64,000 bases of DNA from Forficula auricularia. Taxonomy: Eukaryota; Arthropoda; Insecta; Dermaptera; Forficulidae. The notes under the pieces were generated by a model. That model saw only the letters and a program-made list of their open reading frames with translations, made no database searches and was not told the origin of the DNA. Positions 23,746 through 37,100 of the stretch are shown piece by piece. The stretch spans positions 16,926,306-16,990,305 of the forward strand of contig JALMQS010000070.1 in assembly GCA_024734495.1 (NCBI GenBank), written 5' to 3'. Position 1 is the first letter of the stretch; every line of letters begins with the position of its first letter. Position numbers and translations under genes: made by a program.

Positions 23746-24347
23746 ATATTATTATTATTAAGTTATTGAAAATATTATACATATAATTAAATGTTATTAG
23801 AGGTTTGAAGAAATGTGTCCTCTTTCAATTTATATTTCTCATCCTTTGCAAAAGTTTCCCAACACCCACTGCTATATTTTCGTGTAGAAAAGGGTTTAAT
23901 TATATTATAAGATGGCCATAATCTTCCCTTTTTCTACTGAAAGGGTCCCTGTATAAATGGGTATCGTGTATGTACAAATAATTGACTATCTCTAAGGGGT
24001 TTGCCGGATTGGAGTACGGAAACTTGCAAATACTGAGTGATATAAACATCATTTCTGGATAATTTGTCAATAAAAATATTACATAGAATTATAGTTATTT
24101 TGTTTTTCTTCTAATTGGATAAATTACTATCCCTTATCCGTTATCTACAACCTACCTACTTTCAACTTTTAAGTAAACTATAATATTTAATTTATTTAAG
24201 TTAGTTAACATCCGGATTCTTAAATACTCATTTCTTAAATATATATTCCTAATTGAAAGTAATGGAAGGCAGCCCAGAGGTAGTGAGGAAAGAAAAAATT
24301 AACACATATAAAATAAGGTGTAATTTATTGGAATCCTTCCTCCTTTC

Positions 24348-24399
24348 CTTTCAAACCGACGTTTCGGAGGATTTTCCCTCCTTCTTCAGGGTTTCAAAG
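24348..24399 (-). ncRNA. Candidate hammerhead ribozyme (left arm of foldback B)
   Basis: Mirror copy of the motif at 24647-24698, identical in core and stems I and II. GUC ends at 24358 on the minus strand. Confidence 0.55.
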
Positions 24400-24646
24400 G
24401 GTCAATGAATGAAACAAATAAAATGTTTCCTTCTTCTCTCCACAGTAGTGTTCAAAAACTTTCTTCATTTGTAACAAAAGGCATAGAAAGACAAAAAAAA
24501 TTTTTTTCCTTCTTTTCTTAATTAGGGAGGTTTTAGAAGGAAATTTTTTTTTTGTCTTTCTATGCCTTTTGTTACAAATGAAGAAAGTTTTTGAACACTA
24601 CTGTGGAGAGAAGAAGGAACCATTTTATTTGTTTCATTCATTGACC

Positions 24647-24698
24647 CTTTGAAACCCTGAAGAAGGAGGGAAAATCCTCCGAAACGTCGGTTTGAAAG
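24647..24698 (+). ncRNA. Candidate hammerhead ribozyme (right arm of foldback B)
   Basis: Stem I is 24647-24656 with 24689-24698. The CUGAAGA core is 24657-24663. Stem II is 24665-24669 with 24676-24680. GAAA and the minimal ACGU stem III follow, with a GUC cleavage triplet ending at 24688. The bulged A at 24664 departs from the classical core, where a G-C pair closes stem II directly. Confidence 0.55.
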
Positions 24699-27103
24699 GA
24701 AAGGAGGAAGGATTCCAATAAATTACACCTTATTTTATATGTGTTAATTTTTCTTTCCTCACTACCTCTGGGCTGCCTTCCATTACTTTCAATTAAAATT
24801 TCTACCAGTCCGTCTCTCTCCAGAGAAAATTTCGTTGCAAAAAAATATATTCCTAATATCTTAATAATGATGAAAATAAAATATTTCTTCGATTGGTCGA
24901 GAAATGGTGAGCTAGTTGAAAGGACCTATTTCTCTTTTCATGGATAGTTTCAAGGGTGGTGGCCATGCACTGACTAGACTCTGGGTTCTTTAGGACCACA
25001 AATCCATTTTCACAAAAACTGTAGGTCTTTGAAAAATAAATTACAGAAAGATAAGTCATGCTCATTGCAATATTTTGCACGAAATTCGATTACATTTCAA
25101 AGATAAACTAAATAAAAACTTAGATTCGAATCGATTCCAACCAAAAATAAAGAAAGAAAATGTAAATTTCAAGAAACGCTATTGCTTTTGATAAACGACA
25201 TAACATTAAATTCAATTTTTATTTAAACATACAAAGGTCGTATCACGGATTTTATCAGATTCGTTTGATTTTTGTCAAAAAGGCTTTCATTCCCTATCAA
25301 GCTGTTAAGCTGTTTGGCTATCCTTTGTTACTGAAATTTCTTAGCTGGCTTATATGTCAAAAAATCTTTCAAAGTATAGCCAATAGCTTTTAGGTATTCA
25401 GTGACCTTTTGATATGAAATCAAACCCATCTAATGTATGAACAAAGATATGGCCTTTTAAGCTCTTATTTTAACTTAATTTATTTTGTGATGTTTAACTA
25501 GTTTAATGATGTTGGAAGATAGAATTTTTTTTTTAGATTCGAGAACTCATATGTTTTACGAGTAAAATAAATTCAATAAATAACTAAAAAAATATTATAG
25601 TAATTAAAAAGGTGCTTTCTATTCATATTTTATGAAAAATTGTTCAATTATTGTGAAAATAATTTTTTGGAAAACTCGCCCTGATATCCATAAAGCATTC
25701 ACAAGTCATTCATATGAGTTGATACAGGAATAAATTTTAACACAACAACATACACAACATAGAAAAAAAATGGATTCCATTTCTTGATTAATTATGAGTT
25801 TTAGAACAGAATCGAATTTTTTTGTCAATTCCCAAAGACAGTTCAATGATTCCCAAACAGATTTTATCTCGCAACCCTTATATTTTTTCCTAAAATTGCT
25901 GGACATCTATATTTTACACTCAAGTTTTAAAAAGCATGAAATGAAAAAAAAAACTAAAATAAATGAAACATTTTAATGAAGAACAACTGTTTATAAAAAC
26001 ATATAAAATAACTTTTAAAAAATAAGGAAAATTTCGAAAATGTTTGCAAAAATCACCCTGATATAGCCATTGATATTTGTTTGTTATTTTAAAATAAGGT
26101 CGAAATATTGTTTGGTTTATGTGATTTACGAGTACCTTATGAATATGACTCACTATACAAATTGAAATTGATAGTGACCAAAAAGAGACAAGAGGGAGGG
26201 TAAGATTAGAAAGATAGAGCTTCGCCTGTGTGTTCTAGGTTATGCATTCAAATAGAACGCTCTGAATTGCGGGTTGCCTAGTTAAAATAATAAAAATAAA
26301 AAACTAATAATTTTGATGGTTAAAATATTTTTAATTATGATTATTAATTTTGTTGTTGGGTCTTTCAATGCATGTTTTCTTTTCGTATCTTATTACTTGT
26401 ATGTAACAGGTCTAGATGTAAGGGATTCTTTTATACGAAAGTCGATTTTATCTTACTTCTAATTTTTCACATTTACACTGATTGAAAACTTTCAGTGTTC
26501 CTTTGCATTCAATTACAATAAAAATCACTAAATACGGAATCCATTGTAAGGCCAGATCTCGAAAAAAAAATTATTCTTTTTTGTGTGCGGCCTTTGGAAA
26601 TCTTTAGGTCGTGGTGCGATTTAGGTTGGCCAGGCCTGTCTTTAGACGACATGTGGTCTATCATAAGTTAGTTTTGAAAATGCTTAATTTTATTAAAAAA
26701 AAAAAATATCTTTTTATGCGCAACCCGGCCATTTTGCGGGGAAACACTAACCTGGACTATTGCGGATTTTAATTTTTGTGCCGTTCATCCCATGTTTGAT
26801 AAATAAGATTTTAGATATTAATTAAGTCTTATCTTATATATACTTAAGAAGATCGATATGTATTTGTGTATATAACTAAAAGTCTGCAGATTGAAAGTAA
26901 ATGATGATTAATTATTGATAATTATTTAGTTCATGATTGTCTATAAGTTGGTTGTAGAAAAACTAAAACAAAAGTTTGATTTTAACAAGAAGTGAATATC
27001 AAAAATAAGTTATTAACAAAAATCGAAGATAAAAAAAGATTTCTAAATATTCTAGATAGTTTTAATTGCTTTAATACGAATAGAGCAATTTTTGAATTGT
27101 TTT

Positions 27104-27151
27104 CATGTTTATGTCATGTTAAAACAGATTCATGTTTATGTCATGTTAAAA
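27104..27151 (+). repeat. Two-copy tandem repeat
   Basis: 'catgtttatgtcatgttaaa' occurs twice back to back, about 23 bp apart. Confidence 0.8.
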
Positions 27152-28201
27152 CATAATTTAATCAATTACCTTTGAATTTGTTGTTTATCACAAATTACAG
27201 AACAATTAATAATAATTACCATTCGTTTTCTATTTGTATTTACGTAAGAGACTTAAATAAGGTTCATGTGAAAAAGAATCCATTAGATTTATTTATGAAT
27301 TGCCAGCTTTTGACTGCAATCTGTAGTTTTTTTACCAACACCTAATACATTAAATAATTATTGTGGAGCGTTGATTATTGATTATTTATATTGATTATTA
27401 TTAAATTATAGGTACATAACTATAATTTAATAATAATTTCATTCGATGAATTGAAATAAAATTTAAAAAATAAGGACCGTCGCCGTCGTTTCAGTGGACT
27501 TTGCCAGAGCTCCCAGATAGTTATTTGGCCCTTGAATGCAATTGTTTTTTAATTGTATCTGGCCAAAAAAACTCTGGCATAATATTTCATGTTAATATAA
27601 AAAATTACCAGTGGCCAAGGTCCAAGGAAATGCAAAGGTAGGGACTTAGAAAATTATGAAAAATAAAATATGATATAAGAAAAAGAAAAATTATTAAAAA
27701 TGCAATAAATATATTTTTATTTCAATTTGAAAGAAATGAAAAAAAAAACAGTCGCTTCTTTTAAAAAAATAAAAGAAAATTACAGGCGATTTTTTCATAA
27801 ATATAATATATTATATATATATTAATTTTTACACATATATAATATCTATAATTATTTCTAAGCCTAATTTTTTTTGCATTTAAGACAATATAAGAAAACA
27901 AAAATAAATTAACTTTCTTTTGACATTTTTGGTGAAAAATTTATAATATAGATTTTATCTTTTAGATGTATAAAAATTGTCTTAAATGCAGTGAAAACAA
28001 AATTTTCACTTTAGGAAATTTTGCGTTGTTTATGTTTCAATTTTTCTTACAAAAACCATTTTGGTTTTTGTACAAAGGCACTGTGAGGAAAAGGTGGAGA
28101 AAGAAATAGCGGGTTTGATGAGATTGACATAAGCGCAGAGTGTTGGAAAGTAATAGGAGTGGTCCGGTGGGGGGGTTGGGAGAAAGAAAAAACAACTGAA
28201 T

Positions 28202-28393
28202 TTAATTTTGTGCAATAGGTATCATCTTTTCGCCTTCGAGTGCAGGCAATGGAGCTTCCACTGTGAGGACACCGTCTTTGCTTAAAGAACTCTTGATGGA
28301 TTCTGGGTTGGTGCCTTTTGGAAGCATAAATTCCCGATTGTATTCACGATAGACAGATTTGGTCTCGGATTTCTCTTCGTGTTTGGCGTGAAC
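28202..28393 (-). CDS. small heat shock protein exon 3 (domain end and stop)
   Basis: 63 codons plus TAA after a CTTCTAG acceptor: VHAKHEEK, YREYNREFMLPKGTNP, GVLTVEAPLP and a terminal MIPIAQN. No AATAAA was seen within the next 400 bases on this strand. A candidate lies near 27.71 kb. Confidence 0.94.
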   Translation of the reverse strand, partial: VHAKHEEKSETKSVYREYNREFMLPKGTNPESIKSSLSKDGVLTVEAPLPALEGEKMIPIAQN

Positions 28394-31300
28394 CTAGAAG
28401 AAAAAAAGAAAAAAATGAAGTTCTCTATAAATAGAAACATACAAGTCAAAGAAGGGGAGACATTCATTACCCATCAGTATGCATTCCGGAAATGTCTGGG
28501 AATTCTAGATCAAAGATCACCTTTCATCCTATTCTAAGATTTTAATCATCTTTATCAGCAAATTAGCTGCGTTTCTTATTTTGGATCTCAACTTTTTTAA
28601 AGAAATACATACTAATAGAATTTGAGAGATTTCAATTTGCCGATGGTAGTAGATTCAAATTTTCTTAGAAAATCATAAGATAGTGTCATCTATTAGATCC
28701 GATGGAATGAATTATTTTTAATTATATGTCAGGTGGGTTGTTTTTCACCCCCTCGGGAATCGAACCCGAGTGCCAGTAACTGCTGATTGCTGCTACTGGC
28801 ACTCGGGTTCGATTCCCGAGAGGATGAAAAACAATCCACCTGACATATAATTAAAAATAATCCATTTCATGGGATCTAATAGATGACATCATCTTATGAT
28901 TTTCTAAGAAAAAACAAAAGTTATTTAAGATTTAATATGCAATTTCGAAAAGGCCACATTACGCATATTTTGATAAATACACTTTTTCATAAAAATGTAA
29001 TCTAAAAACTTCCCTGCACCTAATATATGCTCGAAAAAGGCACAACTCTGATATTAATTTTACTGCTCCCAAAATGAAACTCAAAAATAAATTTTACTCT
29101 ACTTTAGAAAATAATTAGTTTTTTTTCATTCCTGAACATTTTCAATTTTCAGGCATGTACCCCTTTCGAAATTGTATATTTAATTAAAAAAAAAAATGAC
29201 AAATATAAAGAAAATAATTTCCTAATAATTTTAATTTATTTATAAATGAAGAAGAGTTTCTCATATGAGCTCATTGCATGCTTTTTTAATGAGCATAGAG
29301 GCTTGCAACTCCCGGGATTCTTCTCTAGACATAATTAATCAATTCCAATTCGACTGGGATTCGGACTGCTCTAATAAGCCAACAGTCTTTAGAAACTAGA
29401 AACTAAATTTTTATTTTTGGACTTATTCTCTAAGAAAATAGTTTAATATATTTGGTATTTGCATAGTCGAGTTGTTGTGTATAATATAATCAATGGGAGT
29501 GTTGCGAAAGGGAAGGGCAGCTCAGTCGGTTCTTGATCTTTTATGGTTATGGAGGAAAGCGTCTACGAAGAATCGTGTGAAGGTAAAACAATCTACCTAC
29601 AACTAGCTCTTGAGAGAGAGTCGGCTTGCCAAGAACTTGTCTTTAAACAAAATAAAAAAATAAGAAAATTCAATATTTAAATATTTGAATTAGAAATAGA
29701 ATGACAAATACAAATAATGATAAGTATTTTTTCACTAGGCTATTTCGTAATATGGATTCTACATTTTGCGATTGGAGCCAAGTTACGTCGGAATTTATCT
29801 ATTTAATATTTATATGATTATTGTTATTATTATTTTATTAATTAAATGATAGAACTTTCTTAGCAACATAATTCGCTCGTTTGAGGCTTGGTTGGGACAT
29901 TTAAATTTAAATTATACAATAAGTCCCCAAAATATCAAAATTGGATAGCAATAAGTATAAAATTATTCATTATGAATTTTAAGCTTGTTTGAAACCTGTC
30001 CGATAAATTATTTACTAATTCTTTTCTTATTTTTTGTTTTTGTATGAAAATGATGATTCAAGAGTTTTTATAAATAAAGCACTGTGATAATGATTTCAAA
30101 GAAACTCTTTATTTTGAAGTGACTAATCAATGTTATATGATAATATAAGAGCTCATTTTGTTTACTGGCAACATTAAAGTATAATTTTAATATTTATAAA
30201 CTATTTATTAATCTGAAAACAAAGGCAAGACAGACTGATTTAAAATGTTACTAACAATTATAAAACATATTTAAGATTTACATTTCAATTTCGAATTATT
30301 AACATTAAAATCATGATTCTTATCTTTTTTAATAAATAAGTAAAAAAGTAGTTCTTGGCATAAAATATGAATGCATATTGTGAGAATTCTGTATATTATA
30401 TTTGAAAAAATCTTAAAATTAAATAGCAATAAGCCGGACAAGTGCGAGACGGACTTTCATAAAGAGGGTTCCTTAGCCAATATATACTCGTATATTACTA
30501 GCTGGATGGCTAGTCGTTTCGTAAATTCATTACTTCGGCTGCATCAGAAAACTAATTATATCTTTTAAAATGCTTTAGATATCAAATTTGTTCTGATACG
30601 TCGAGAGTTACAAAAATCACCTAAAAAGGCCGCTTTAAAAAATTAAACCTAATTTTACTAGATTTTAACAGATATACCTCATACTCTAGAATAAAAAAAA
30701 AATGTTTATTTACTTTTGACTCCACATAAAATTCGACCCAGCCCAAAATAATCATTCGATTACAATTTTAATCTGATTTTTGATTTGCGAGAAAATATAT
30801 ATATATATCTTCTAAATTTCAATTTTTTTCTACTTAATTTACGAGCTACAATGCTCTGATAGACGGAGACAGATAGTATAATAGTTAGACATTGTTTCGA
30901 CATTAATAGGATCTCGTTATACTTATTAAACCGAACTATAAAAATTATAATAATTAAACACTTTTAAAATAATTAATAATCAAGAGAAATCTTTGACTTA
31001 AAAAAAATAGAATGTTTAATTTTCACTTAATATTACATTAATCTACACCTGAAGAGACCTATTTCACTGTGAGAAAATATTGAAAATCCTAACATTTTCT
31101 AAGACCAACAACCAAAGAATAATTCTTCCTGAATTTTAATGGAATAAAATTCAGGTTTGTTGTAAGGCTGGTCTATATTAGGAAGTGAAGGGGAGTACTA
31201 AAATAATTTGCTAACAATAATTTAATATAGCTCAAATTTAAAATGAAAGATGATTATTACTGCAGAAATCTTTTTTTAATTTCAATTTTGGCTTTCTAAA

Positions 31301-34092
31301 AGTACAACTCGGAATCTAAGGAGTTGCTTAGATAGGGAAGCAAAAACTATAGTCATCTCTACTTTGCATTTATTAATTAATTAACAATAAAAAATATATT
31401 TTGAAATGAATAAAATTAATCAATTTTTTTTAATTGTAATTAAACAAAGTCTAATTAAACCGAAAATATTTTCAAATTCAAATTTTTTATGTCTTGTTCT
31501 CGACTACATTTTATAAGAAATATTGTTTGTTTGTTTTTTTCAATATCTTTAATTATATAATTAGTAGAATGAAATTCTAGTCAGAGTAAGAAAGAAGCTT
31601 GTTTCTAGCTTAATTAAGTGATGTAATCAGTAAAAAGCTATTTTCACATGAATACAAAGGGGGCTGACAATTACTCTATTAGAAGGTGAAAGATTATTTA
31701 AAATAATAATTAAGATGCATTATAAATATAATTTATCCTCAAAGACGGTTTTAAAAAATAGCACTATTTTCGTGGTGATAATATTAATTTTTTAAATCTT
31801 TCTTTGAATTTGAGACGAGATATATTTCTATGCTCCTTTAATATGATCCTGAGTATTCTAGACGTTTCTCTTCTTTCCACCCGTCACTTGGACACACATA
31901 CACGCCCTATCTCTAAAAATACATGTCTTACTGGCACTCAACTTGCAATCTATAAATATAAATCCCCTTAAAACCTATGCTAGGATCTAGTAGATCCACC
32001 CTAAAAAATAAAACATTACTTACATCAAATTTTAATCTGTCCAAAAATACTAGAATAATTTTAATAACAAGGTTTTGTTTAAATTGAAATCCTTCGTGTA
32101 TTTATAATTTAATGGAAAAATAAAATGTCTATCCATTGAAAAAGGAAACAAAATTAATTCATATAATTTAAAAAAAAAATCGTATTTCGGGAAAATTACG
32201 AGATTATGAATAAAGAAATAACTAATCTTCGTTAAGATATTATACTATTACGCCTACTAAATAAAGGATTCCCTTGATTTTAACATTAACTAATTGATTG
32301 AGATAATTTGTAATATTATCAGATAAATAGTACATCAATAACAAATAATAATTTGGTGTAAGTAGTTAATTATTATTTTTTTGAAGATAATATCTACTTT
32401 CAAAATTCAATTTATTGCTATTGTCATTAAAAATTTTGGTATTTGAGAAAATTGATATAGATTAGATAAAATAATAAACTTTTAATATAATTTTCTGAAA
32501 GTGTATAGTCGGAGGAGGCTAATAAAATTAATATCTTGACGTATTTTTCATAGTAGAGAAGGGATGAATGATATTTAGGCAAAGTAATTATTTCTAGGTA
32601 CGTCACGGTTGCAGACCCCTAGGCGTATTTTTATAGAGAAATATAACTTTAAAAAATAGATAATAGAAACTAGTTTTTATTTTTGGAGGTCTGGTTAATA
32701 AATTGAAAGATTAATGATTTTTTCCATTTTACTATGATGGCTCAAATCAGATCCCAGATAATGAAAAAATGGTTATTTTTGTAATATAGTAGATTGTTTT
32801 TAGAAAACTTACTAATAATTTGTTGTCAACAGTTTTAACCACAATCTCTTCTGGTTGGTATTGGCTAACATCGAATCGCAATTTGAGCTTTTTGTTTTCG
32901 CCCTCTTCTTGAATTAAAGGTGAATTAAGTCCATCAAGCCAAGTACGAACTTCGCCACGATTTGCTGAAGCCGGTGTGAGTCCACTTGCGTCACTTTGTG
33001 TTGACGAAGAGGTCGTTGTGCTAGAATTTAAGAAATAAATTATTAGCATAAATAAATTGATAATAAGAAATATTTTTTGATCAATCTACAAGCGATTCTA
33101 TTCATTAACCTTGATCAGCATGGGTTTTGTGGAATGTAAATCAAGATAAATAATAATGTAAACAGATAGTCCATTAATATAAATTTTATACCTAAGGAAT
33201 TTCATCTGGAATCCTATTATATGTCTCAACAAACCTTATAAGAGTTCAAAATAAGAAAGAGTACCGTAAGGAGCTCCAAAAGAACTTTAAGATCAATCAT
33301 TTAATATGATAATAACAAGACGCATTATCCAAAATTAGATGCTAAAATTAGAGTAAAATTTATTTACAATAAATTGTAAAGCGGTAATAGCGTCGTATGA
33401 AATGGAGGAATAAACAAAATAATTAAATTAAATTTTTATTCTATAGTATATTGGTAAAATATATTCTTTAAATTAAAATTTCAGTTTTTGATTTAAGTTT
33501 TTTTCTTTTGCTAAAATATGTTTGAAAGTTTTTCCAAAGAGACAGACCCATTGGTAAATAAATGTAAATTAATTAAAATATCGACCTTTAACTTGATTGT
33601 AAAGCAGTCTTGAAGTGTTATACGATTTAATGACAATATGACCAGCCCATTCTTTAGGTAATAAACATGTAACTTTCCGATGCATCGATCATCAGGTAAA
33701 CGCAGGAGCAAAGTCGTTTGAGTATTTGATAGATTATTTTATTTTATTTTTTATTTACTTCAGGGGTATAGAAAAAAACTTTTAATCAAATGTATTTCAA
33801 AAGTCCAATAGTTTCGTAGGCTATCTGTATATAAATGAATACGCAATTTCGAAAAGGGCACATCTCGCATATTTTGACAAATACACTTTTTCATATAAAT
33901 GTAATCTAAAAGCTTCCTTGCACCTACTATGCTCGAAAAAGGCACAACTCTGGTATTAATTTTACTGGCTCCAAAATGTAACTCAAAAATACATTTTATA
34001 AATTTTACACTACTTTAGAAAATAATTAGTTTTTTTTTCATTCCTGAAAATTATCAATTTTCAGACATGTACCCTTTTCTAAAATGCATATT

Positions 34093-34136
<44 letters not shown>

Positions 34137-37100
34137 CTTACATTCTATTTCTAAAATCAATGAGTAAGCAGTATAACAAGCAGGCTTTGATCATCTTTTT
34201 TGATATGGCGATAGATAGATAAATAAATATATATTGAAATAAAATAATTTCCTATCTTCTAATATGAAATGATTTATAGATGTTTAACAAATGAGGTGTA
34301 TAATTCTATATCTAATATGTAGGTTGTCTAAAAAATAAATATGAATATCTTATAATGAAAAAAATGAAAAATGAATATCATCTTTAATAAAGTAAAACTC
34401 GTTTAGTGTTGGTGGTATTAATTTCAGACACGAGTGTCATTGAACTCATCGAAAGACTGACCCAGGTAGTAAAGGTAAAGTCATTAAACTCCACTACATT
34501 TATTGATTCTCTTAGGAATTTATTACGAAGGTAAAATAAAATCCAATAAAGAAACAATTATATAATAAAAAGAAAAAATAATAATTAAATAGAGAAATTA
34601 AAATTTGTAAGAGATTATTTAAATAAAATTTCGAATAATTTGAACTTAAAAAATGATAATTTCAGCTAGAACAACTGAAATTTCAGTTTTTTATGTGATT
34701 TCCTTAGACACTCTCGAGAAGTTTTTACTTTTGATTTTAGAGTTGTTAATAAATTATTATGAAGACTTTTTAAGATAGTTGAAAAATACCATCTGTGTCG
34801 TAAGATGAGGGTGAAGCTTTAACTCATGATTTCAAAATGAAAATTGGAATATTTTTTTATGAATATAATTTTTGAAGTATAATAGCTCTACTGCATAGAT
34901 TTTGAAATGTAGATATTTAGCTTCAACTATTAAATATATTTTTTCAGGTAATTTTCCTTAAGAAAATTCATCGGAAAATCAAGGCATATGAAGAGATAAT
35001 ATATATTTTTAAGATAAAAACGAAATGAAACGTGCTTCGTAGAGTTTCAAGTTATTTTTTTTTTCATAAATTAATTAATATTGTAATATTATAAAAAGAA
35101 TGAATCTACAATTTTTAGTAAATTATTAGTTATACACTAAATGTGACTAATTATATTCTAAAAAAGTAAAACTAGGGAATTTTCCTTAGGTTTTTTACAA
35201 TCATGAAATTTTGAAATTCTATTAAAATAAAGACAAAATTTAACAAGTCTGAAAATATTGAAAGGGGTTAGAATTTTCGAAGTTTCAAAAATAAAAAAAG
35301 TAAAAAACTTGACTATTATGTATATTTTTTTACTTTCACATTTATATTCTATAGAATATAATGTTAAGTATTTCGATCGCCTGCCTGGGTCCAGACTCTT
35401 TGAGAGTTTCTATCTCAGAGATGAAAAAAGTTAATTTAATTTGGTAACTTCTAAGTGGAAGAAATCGATGCCCTTAATAGTTGAAAAACGGATTTAATAC
35501 ATAAAACAGGATATTGTGGTTCCCAGAAGGCAAAAAGGAGCCAAAAATCCATTGGTCAGTGTGTATGTATCCCCCTGCGTTTCGCAACCATAAGTCAGAG
35601 CTACGAAATTCGAAACTTAAGCTCGATATAGGCTAGAAGGAGTACACCAAGCTTTTGAGCACCGGAAGTTGAGATTTATATGAATGATTTTTCGTTTTTT
35701 TGATTTTCTCAAAAACGGCAATAACGATTTTTTTTTAATCGGTGTACTTATCAAGTGTCATGAGTTATTAGTCTTGTATAAATTTTAATCAGAAGTGTGG
35801 CGATGATTTCAAATAAGTGAGAGTGTGAAAGTCGTGTGGTGACCACACCAGTTGATTATCATATATGTTTGTATGTATGTCTTTTTAATAGAAAGAAGAA
35901 AGAATATCATTTCAATCCTTTAGGTAATGTAAAAATATACATTCATTCTATAAAAAATCACAGGCAACATAAATTCTAGCTATTTTCTAGCATAAGCGTA
36001 AATGAAAATGAAAATTAAAGATTGCCTCTAAATCTAATAATGGCTATCTTTCTTCGGTCACGCTGCATCCTGCGTGAGAACACGATCAGAAAAAGAGCAG
36101 ACAGCATCACAGAAAGAAAAAAAAGGAAAGGAAAATTGAGAACATGCAAACTATCCAATGTAAAAAAGAGGATGCAAAAGTATAGAGAGGCAGTGGGAGA
36201 GAGCACCTGAAGTGCTTGAAATCCTTGGCGGAGGCTGCGCTGGCTCCTTCCCTCCATGAAGAGCTCTCATGGGTTTCGGAAGAGTGCCGACTGAGTTCAC
36301 CATCGACATTGCGTTAAACCCCACACAAACAACCAGGCCAAACCACGGTTAAACGAATACTCCCACACACAAAACACAAATAAACGGGCAATAATTATTT
36401 TAGAATAAATATATGAATTAAAAATATTTTAGATTTTGTTCCTATTTCTCTATTAAACGACTCCTAATCGACATGGAATGATTTTTATCAATCATAAAGT
36501 TAAGGGAGTTCGGGACAGCTTATCTATCTGGTTGATCTTCGAAAAAATCTTTTGTATTTCTGCAGCGTGACAACGTCTGCCTACTAAATTAAAAAAAAAA
36601 TTGTTAATTATAAGGTTAATTTCGAATAAAAATCTTTGCTTTGATAATATTAATAAAAATAATATTGAGATAATTTTTTTCTCAATATAAAAACATTTAT
36701 TTAACACAAAAACGATTTCAAGAAATAGAGTTGGAAATCTGACAATCTACACTAGTGCTATTGTTATATTCTGTTGACTGCATATAACTCTTTATTTTTT
36801 TACATTTATGAATAACTAATTAACTAGACTGTCAAATCTATTGAAAAATATATCATTCGATTAATAAAAGTTGAATTATTGATCTGTATAAATTTGTTGA
36901 AAATGGTATAATTTGTATAGAAATTATAGCCCTTTAAAAGCTCGGTCCATTTACTTCCATGTTAAAATAATTTATTTCTCGGTAATAGGACAGACGATCA
37001 ACTTCAAATTTCCGGAATAAATATTTAATACATCAATGATTCGATGGTAAAAATTTGAAAACAGTCCCGAACCCCCTTAAGCTTTTATATCTTCATTAAA

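Larger units (their letters stand above)
24251..24794. mobile_element. Foldback element B, 544 bp, with hammerhead ribozyme-like motifs on both strands
   Basis: Two arms of about 250 bp (24251-24506 and 24540-24794) are almost exact reverse complements. Each contains a nearly complete hammerhead layout: stem I CTTTGAAACC with GGTTTGAAAG (9 of 10 pairs), core CTGAAGA, one extra A, stem II GGAGG/CCTCC with a six-base loop, then GAAACGTC. The match is at 24647-24698 on the plus strand and 24348-24399 on the minus strand. Hammerheads with a minimal stem III of this GAAACGTC form are known from Penelope-like elements. No coding. Confidence 0.78.

Noticed and set aside
28282..28467. Minus-strand ORF with a Phe-rich segment
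   Set aside because: Shadow of heat shock exon 3 and its intron.
29505..29590. Possible tRNA or SINE (a GCTCAGTCGGTTC A-box-like stretch)
   Set aside because: No B box at the right distance and no foldable cloverleaf.
36015..36257. 80-codon minus-strand ORF in another frame of the 36.2-kb GC-rich island
   Set aside because: Its hydrophobic half comes from T-rich intron-like sequence; the frame from 36309 has the better start. Neither fits exon 2 of the heat shock gene in phase.
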